A stretch of DNA of 27,139 bases, taken from contig CALHUZ010000457.1 of the NCBI GenBank assembly GCA_938039305.1, positions 1 through 27,139 on the forward strand, in the 5' to 3' direction. Origin of the DNA: an uncultured Saprospiraceae bacterium (lineage in GTDB: Bacteria > Bacteroidota > Bacteroidia > Chitinophagales > Saprospiraceae). The translations under genes were made by a program, and so were the position numbers. The notes under the pieces were generated by a model. It saw only the letters and a list, made by a program, of their open reading frames with translations, was not told the DNA's origin and did not search any database. Of this stretch, positions 22,978-27,139 are shown one piece after another; position 1 is the first letter of the stretch, and every line of letters begins with the position of its first letter.

Positions 22978-23976
22978 TTAGTCTTCCTCTAATTTATATT
23001 TGCTCAAGTCCATTCCGAATGTAAGCCCCTTTGTAGTCAATAATTCTTCTATCTCGACTAAAGACTTCTTTCCAAAATTTCTGAACTTTAAAAGCTCATG
23101 TGTATCGAACTTAACCATCTCTCCTAAAGAGTTAATCTTAGCTGCTTTCAAACAGTTATAAGCTCTGACTGATAAGTCTAAATCTTCCAATGAAGTCTTA
23201 AGCAACTTACGCATGTGCAAGATATGCTCATCAACTACATCTTCTTCTCTCTTAGACTGATCTTCAAATGTGATATTCTCATCTGTAATCAACATCAAGT
23301 GTTGAATCAAAATCTTCGAAGCTTCTTTAACAGCTTCTTCTGGATGGATCGTTCCATCCGTTCTTACATCTATAGTAAGTTGCTCATAATCGGTCTTTTG
23401 ACCTACACGAGTATTCTCTACTTTATATGCTACCTTCTTGATAGGAGTGTAAATAGCATCCACAGGTATCACACCTATAGCTGCATCTTTAGGCATGTTG
23501 TTCTCGCCACCGACGTATCCTCTACCTTTTGTTACGATAAACTCCATCTCCAAGCTTACAAAAGGCTCCATGTTACAGATCACGTGATCTGGGTTCATTA
23601 CCTTAAATATGTTGGTATAGCTCTCTATATCACCAGCCTTGAATTGTTCTTGGCCACTGATCGTCAAGTATATTTTCTCTTCAACTGAGTCATCATCCTT
23701 GATCAACTTCTTAAGCCTGATCTGCTTGATGTTCAAGATGATATCAACTACATCTTCCACCACTCCCTTGATAGTTGAGAATTCATGCTCAACACCAGCT
23801 ACTCTGATTGCAGATATAGCATAGCCCTCTAAGGAGGATAACAATACTCTTCTAAGTGAATTACCGATAGTCTGTCCGAAGCCTGGTTCTAGTGGCTTGA
23901 AAAGGAATGAACCATCAAAGTCATCTGCCTTTTGTAAAAGTATTTTTGATGGCTTCTGAAAATTAAGTATACTCAT
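22978..23976 (-). CDS. rpoA: RNA polymerase alpha subunit
   Basis: The 332-residue protein has the N-terminal dimerisation and assembly domain (GFGQTIGNSLRRVLLSSLEG near 33-52) and the C-terminal DNA- and activator-binding domain (about 255-320, with LDLSVRAYNCLKAA, FRNFGKKSLVEIEELL). It is transcribed with the ribosomal proteins. A 62-bp gap to rpsD upstream contains a small hairpin. Confidence 0.98.
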   Translation of the reverse strand: MSILNFQKPSKILLQKADDFDGSFLFKPLEPGFGQTIGNSLRRVLLSSLEGYAISAIRVAGVEHEFSTIKGVVEDVVDIILNIKQIRLKKLIKDDDSVEEKIYLTISGQEQFKAGDIESYTNIFKVMNPDHVICNMEPFVSLEMEFIVTKGRGYVGGENNMPKDAAIGVIPVDAIYTPIKKVAYKVENTRVGQKTDYEQLTIDVRTDGTIHPEEAVKEASKILIQHLMLITDENITFEDQSKREEDVVDEHILHMRKLLKTSLEDLDLSVRAYNCLKAAKINSLGEMVKFDTHELLKFRNFGKKSLVEIEELLTTKGLTFGMDLSKYKLEED

Positions 23977-24038
23977 ATGTGGTTAACGTTCGAAAATTAA
24001 TTGATAAATACCCCCTCTAAATAGAAGGCTAACCGATT

Positions 24039-24647
24039 TTACTTAGAATACAATTCAACGATCAATTGCTCATTGATCAGTTCTGGAATTTTAGATCTTT
24101 CAGGATACTCTAAAAAAGTACCTTCTTGGCGATCTGGATTCCATTGTATCCATCCCCACTTCTTCGCGTCACTTGCTCCCATACTATTACGAATCACTTC
24201 AAGGTTCTGAGACTTGCCTCTTACAGCCACTACATCCCCTACTTTCAATGACATCGATGGTATGTTTGTCACAACACCATTAACGGTTATGTGCTTGTGC
24301 GTAACTAACTGTCTTGCTGCCCGTCTCGTTGGAGCTATGCCCATACGAAAGACATTATTATCTAATCTTGCCTCAAGAAGTTGCAAAAGAATCTCTCCTG
24401 TTACACCCAATTTGCTATTAGCCTTTTCGAAAAGATTTCTAAACTGACGCTCCAATACACCATATGTGTACTTTGCTTTTTGCTTCTCCATTAACTGAAT
24501 AGCGTAGTTAGATTTCTGCTTTCTTCTTCTACCATTGCCGTGCTGTCCAGGAGGATACTTCCTCTTTTCGAAACCACGATCTGGTCCGTAGATAGCTTCA
24601 CCTAAGGCTCTTGCCTTTTTCGTTTTTGGTCCTGTATATCTTGCCAT
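24039..24647 (-). CDS. rpsD: 30S ribosomal protein S4
   Basis: The 202-residue protein starts MARYTGPKTKKARALGE and has a basic GNGRRRKQKSNYAIQL stretch. The S4 RNA-binding domain (about 92-155) includes RLDNNVFRMGIAPTRRAARQ and HKHITVNG. It lacks the zinc-binding Cys pattern seen in some S4 proteins. It binds 16S rRNA early in small-subunit assembly. In other bacteria S4 also represses the alpha operon, but no such leader could be identified here. Confidence 0.98.
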   Translation of the reverse strand: MARYTGPKTKKARALGEAIYGPDRGFEKRKYPPGQHGNGRRRKQKSNYAIQLMEKQKAKYTYGVLERQFRNLFEKANSKLGVTGEILLQLLEARLDNNVFRMGIAPTRRAARQLVTHKHITVNGVVTNIPSMSLKVGDVVAVRGKSQNLEVIRNSMGASDAKKWGWIQWNPDRQEGTFLEYPERSKIPELINEQLIVELYSK

Positions 24648-24665
24648 ACCTTAAATTCTCTCTTA

Positions 24666-25055
24666 TTAAACTCTTCTTCTTTTTGGTGGACGACAGCCAT
24701 TGTGTGGTACTGGCGTCTTATCTCTGATACGAGACACTTTGATGCCTACACCATCGATAGCTCTGATTGCTGCCTCTCTTCCTGAGCCAGGACCTTTCAC
24801 GTGAACTTCTACAGTTCTAAGACCTGCGTCGTACGCTTTTTGTCCTGCATCAGTTGCTGCCATTTGAGCTGCATATGGAGTGTTCTTCTTAGAACCTCTA
24901 AATCCTGCTTTACCAGCTGAAGCCCAAGAAATCACCTGACCTTGCTTATTGCAAAGAGAGATAATGATGTTGTTGAATGAAGCTTGTATGTAAGCCAAAC
25001 CTTCCGGTGCAACTACAACTTTTCTGCCCTTTCCCTTTTTTACGCCTTTAGCCAT
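24666..25055 (-). CDS. rpsK: 30S ribosomal protein S11
   Basis: The 129-residue protein has the S11 signature: IQASFNNIIISLCNKQGQV, SAGKAGFRGSKKNTPYAAQ and the C-terminal PVPHNGCRPPKRRRV. It forms part of the platform around the mRNA exit. Its start codon shares one base with the rpsM stop (TAATG), suggesting coupled translation. Confidence 0.98.
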   Translation of the reverse strand: MAKGVKKGKGRKVVVAPEGLAYIQASFNNIIISLCNKQGQVISWASAGKAGFRGSKKNTPYAAQMAATDAGQKAYDAGLRTVEVHVKGPGSGREAAIRAIDGVGIKVSRIRDKTPVPHNGCRPPKRRRV

Positions 25056-25432
25056 TATTTAGTAGCTTTTTTCTTGTTAGCAACTGTTTTCTTCTTTCCT
25101 TTTCTTGTCCTTGCGTTCGTCTGAGTACGCTGACCTCTTACTGGAAGCCCTTTTCTGTGGCGAACACCTCTATAAGAACCTATATCCATCAATCTCTTGA
25201 TATTCATCTGGACCTCACTTCTCAACTCTCCTTCTACCTTGTAGTCCTCTTGGATCATACCAGATATATCACGGATGTTGTCGTCATTCCAATCCTTAAC
25301 CTTGGTATGTTCATCTATAGACGCTTTAGAGAGAATCTCTTCTGCTCTGGTACGTCCGACACCATAGATATAGGTTAAACCTATGACGCCTCTTTTATTC
25401 TTCGGTAAATCTACTCCTGCTATACGAGCCAT
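25055..25432 (-). CDS. rpsM: 30S ribosomal protein S13
   Basis: The 125-residue protein starts MARIAGVDLPKNKRGVIGL and contains LMDIGSYRGVRHRKGLPVRG. The basic tail has GQRTQTNARTRKGKKKTV. It sits in the head of the small subunit, near the P-site tRNA and the subunit bridges. The normal operon order rpmJ-rpsM-rpsK-rpsD is kept. Confidence 0.98.
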   Translation of the reverse strand: MARIAGVDLPKNKRGVIGLTYIYGVGRTRAEEILSKASIDEHTKVKDWNDDNIRDISGMIQEDYKVEGELRSEVQMNIKRLMDIGSYRGVRHRKGLPVRGQRTQTNARTRKGKKKTVANKKKATK

Positions 25433-25441
25433 AATTACTGT

Positions 25442-25558
25442 TTATCCTTGTCTTTGCTTAAATCTTGGGTTCTTCTTGTTTATCACATAAAGCTTTCCCT
25501 TTCTTCTGATGATCTTGCAATCAGCAGATCTTTTCTTTATTGACGCTCTTACTTTCAT
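25442..25558 (-). CDS. rpmJ: 50S ribosomal protein L36, zinc-less form
   Basis: A 38-residue frame begins at ATG 25558 and ends at TAA 25442. It starts MKVRASIKKRSADCKI and ends NKKNPRFKQRQG, which is L36. Of the four usual zinc ligands (three Cys and one His) only Cys14 remains, so this is the non-zinc form typical of Bacteroidota. It lies between infA (2 bp) and rpsM (9 bp), its conserved place. Confidence 0.97.
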   Translation of the reverse strand: MKVRASIKKRSADCKIIRRKGKLYVINKKNPRFKQRQG

Positions 25559-25560
25559 AA

Positions 25561-25779
25561 TTACTTATATCTAAATGTTATCCTACCTCTGGTCAAATCA
25601 TAAGGCGACATTTCTACCGCCACTTTGTCTCCTGGAAGGATTTTTATATAATACATCCTCATTTTACCAGATATAGTCGCGGTAATAAGGTGATTATTTT
25701 CAAGTCGTACCCTAAACATTGCGTTTGAAAGGGCTTCTTCGATTATTCCGTCCTGCTTTATTAAGTTCTTCTTAGCCAT
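25561..25779 (-). CDS. infA: Translation initiation factor IF-1
   Basis: The 72-residue protein is a single S1/OB-fold domain with the IF-1 pattern: KQDGIIEEALSNAMFRVRLEN, GKMRMYYIKILPGDKV and PYDLTRGRITFRYK. It binds the A site of the small subunit during initiation. It lies 23 bp downstream of map and 2 bp upstream of rpmJ. Confidence 0.98.
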   Translation of the reverse strand: MAKKNLIKQDGIIEEALSNAMFRVRLENNHLITATISGKMRMYYIKILPGDKVAVEMSPYDLTRGRITFRYK

Positions 25780-25802
25780 AAAAAATTTGGGAGTGCAAAT
25801 AT

Positions 25803-26618
25803 CTAACTTTTTAGGGATATTTTCTCTAGTTCAATATTTTTCTCAATTGCCGCCTCCAGGAAGCTATGATCTGACAGAATATCTGCCTTCCCATTTCTTA
25901 CTGTGATGGTGTGTTCATAGTGTGCTGATGGTTTCCGATCTCTGGTATATACTGTCCAACCATCATCTGATTGAGCAATATTCTTCTTACCAAGATTGAT
26001 CATCGGTTCAATAGCGATCACTAATCCCTCTTGTAACTTTACACCTTTACCTCGCTTACCATAATTCGGAACTTCAGGTTTTTCGTGCAGGTTCTTTCCC
26101 AATCCATGCCCCACTAACTCTCGAACCACAGTGTATCCATGAACTCGTTCTGCATAGTGTTGTATCGCATAACTGATATCACCCAATCTCCCATCTCTCA
26201 CTGCTGCATCTATACCTTTGTATAAACTGTCTTTCGTAACAACTAATAATTTCATCGTCTCCTCACCTACATCTCCCAATGCGAAAGTGTAAGCTGCATC
26301 TCCATAATACTCGTTGTGATATACTCCACAGTCTACTGAAACAATGTCTCCTTCTTTGAAAGGAACATCATCCGGTATCCCATGAACCACTACCTCATTC
26401 TTAGAAATACAAAGAGTCGAAGGAAAGCCATTGTATCCTTTGAATCCTGGCAGAGCACCATGATCCCGGATAAACTCTTCAGCTTTTTTATCTAACTCAT
26501 TTCCAGTGATACCTACTTTAAGGTGTTCACCTACTAATGCTAAAGTTTTCGAAACCAAAAGACAATTGTGTCTTATGAGCTCTATTTCTTCTTCTGTCTT
26601 ATAGATTATCTGAGACAT
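25803..26618 (-). CDS. map: Methionine aminopeptidase, type I
   Basis: I start at ATG 26618; a TTG directly before it (26621) would add one residue. The 271-residue product has the pita-bread fold motifs with H79 (VVHGIP), metal ligands D96 (VSVDCGVYHNEYYGDAAY), D107, H171 (LVGHGLG), E204 (IAIEPM) and E235 (YEHTITV). It removes the initiator methionine from nascent proteins. It lies 8 bp after secY, as in many spc operons. Confidence 0.97.
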   Translation of the reverse strand: MSQIIYKTEEEIELIRHNCLLVSKTLALVGEHLKVGITGNELDKKAEEFIRDHGALPGFKGYNGFPSTLCISKNEVVVHGIPDDVPFKEGDIVSVDCGVYHNEYYGDAAYTFALGDVGEETMKLLVVTKDSLYKGIDAAVRDGRLGDISYAIQHYAERVHGYTVVRELVGHGLGKNLHEKPEVPNYGKRGKGVKLQEGLVIAIEPMINLGKKNIAQSDDGWTVYTRDRKPSAHYEHTITVRNGKADILSDHSFLEAAIEKNIELEKISLKS

Positions 26619-26626
26619 CAACGAGA

Positions 26627-27139
26627 CTACATGCCCGCCCCAATAGGTTGCATACCACTGCGCCCCTTGAGCTTACCTGATTTAACTAATCCATCATATT
26701 TTCTCATCAACAGATGGCTTTCGATCTGTTGTAATGTATCAAGAACAACACCTACAAGTATCAAAAGCGACGTACCTCCGAAAAAGAATGCAAACGACTG
26801 GTTTACACCAAAGTTTGCGACAACTGCTGGGAAGATAGAAATCAAACCAAGGAAAACTGATCCTGGTAATGTTACTCTTGTTGTTAATGTATCTATGAAT
26901 TCTTGTGTACTCTTTCCTGGCTTAATTCCTGGAATAAAAGCATTCTGTCTCTTTAAATATTCTGCATACTGCTTAGGATTAACCATTAGCGCAGTGTATA
27001 CATATGTAAAGATTACTACTAACAAGAAGAATATAATATTGTACGGTAGACTCTGCCAATCACCCAAGGCTAACAAAAACGAATTTGTTGTTCCTTCCGG
27101 CCCGGCAAACATACCTGCCAAGGTTACTGGCAAGAACAT
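26627..27139 (-). CDS. secY: Preprotein translocase subunit SecY, C-terminal part (cut by the window edge)
   Basis: These 170 residues are the C-terminal third of SecY; the start lies beyond the right edge. They show hydrophobic segments (about 31-52, 93-113 and 117-135), the cytoplasmic-loop signature NPKQYAEYLKRQNAFIPGIKPG (54-75, quoted in part) and the ending LDTLQQIESHLLMRKYDGL. SecY is the channel of the Sec translocon in the inner membrane. The frame is open to the window edge and the ATG at the edge is internal. Confidence 0.95.
   Translation of the reverse strand: MFLPVTLAGMFAGPEGTTNSFLLALGDWQSLPYNIIFFLLVVIFTYVYTALMVNPKQYAEYLKRQNAFIPGIKPGKSTQEFIDTLTTRVTLPGSVFLGLISIFPAVVANFGVNQSFAFFFGGTSLLILVGVVLDTLQQIESHLLMRKYDGLVKSGKLKGRSGMQPIGAGM

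Noticed and set aside
1..27139. Mobile element, prophage, CRISPR array or defence system
   Set aside because: No transposase, integrase, repeat-spacer array, phage gene or known defence gene was found. Base composition looks even and housekeeping order is intact.

Overview
The window reads as chromosomal DNA of a Bacteroidota bacterium, most likely of the Saprospirales/Lewinella-like group. Evidence: two proteins end in type IX secretion (T9SS) C-terminal sorting domains; the large secreted protein has the Saprospirales-style mix of thrombospondin type 3 repeats, cohesin-like and dockerin-like modules; ribosomal protein L36 is the zinc-less form usual in this phylum; gene order rplQ-carA-eno is a Bacteroidota arrangement; Shine-Dalgarno sites are mostly weak; and a TAnnTTTG-type -7 box precedes carA. 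No tRNA, rRNA, CRISPR array or transposase was seen.

Layout. 220-1089 (+) is an exported beta-rich, probably outer-membrane protein. It converges on 1174-5037 (-), a 1287-residue T9SS-secreted modular protein. From a divergent 293-bp intergenic region, a tight (+) cluster at 5331-10061 encodes a hydroxypyruvate-isomerase-like TIM barrel, a GMC flavoprotein dehydrogenase with a CX5CX3C motif, its Tat-exported gluconate-2-dehydrogenase-subunit-3-type partner, a second TIM barrel with a classic Tat signal, and a lipoprotein with three Cys/His metal-binding repeats. All but the flavoprotein carry export or lipidation signals, so the cluster looks like a periplasmic sugar (or glycoside) oxidation and isomerisation system. 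Two more exported proteins follow: an unrecognised one (10140-10835) and a DUF4198-type metal-related protein with a His-rich loop and a C-terminal membrane anchor (10899-11858). A 455-bp gap without a recognisable gene follows.

Central part. A secreted M20-family amidohydrolase (-) and a BadF-type N-acetylglucosamine kinase (+) diverge with only about 19 bp between their start codons. The kinase overlaps pfkA. pfkA converges, through an AT-rich hairpin, on a T9SS-secreted vanadium-haloperoxidase/PAP2 protein that lies 35 bp downstream of a HAD phosphatase gene.

Right part (all -). carA-eno-divIC/ftsB-sucD form a run of housekeeping genes headed by a strong candidate promoter. Upstream of it lies the ribosomal operon end secY(partial)-map-infA-rpmJ-rpsM-rpsK-rpsD-rpoA-rplQ, closed by a strong terminator at 22376-22413.

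The most interesting part is 5331-10061: a dehydrogenase with a probable Fe-S cluster but no cytochrome gene beside it, flanked by two different exported TIM-barrel enzymes and translationally followed by a triple Cys/His-repeat lipoprotein of unknown role. Functional calls come from reading the sequence; no database search was run.
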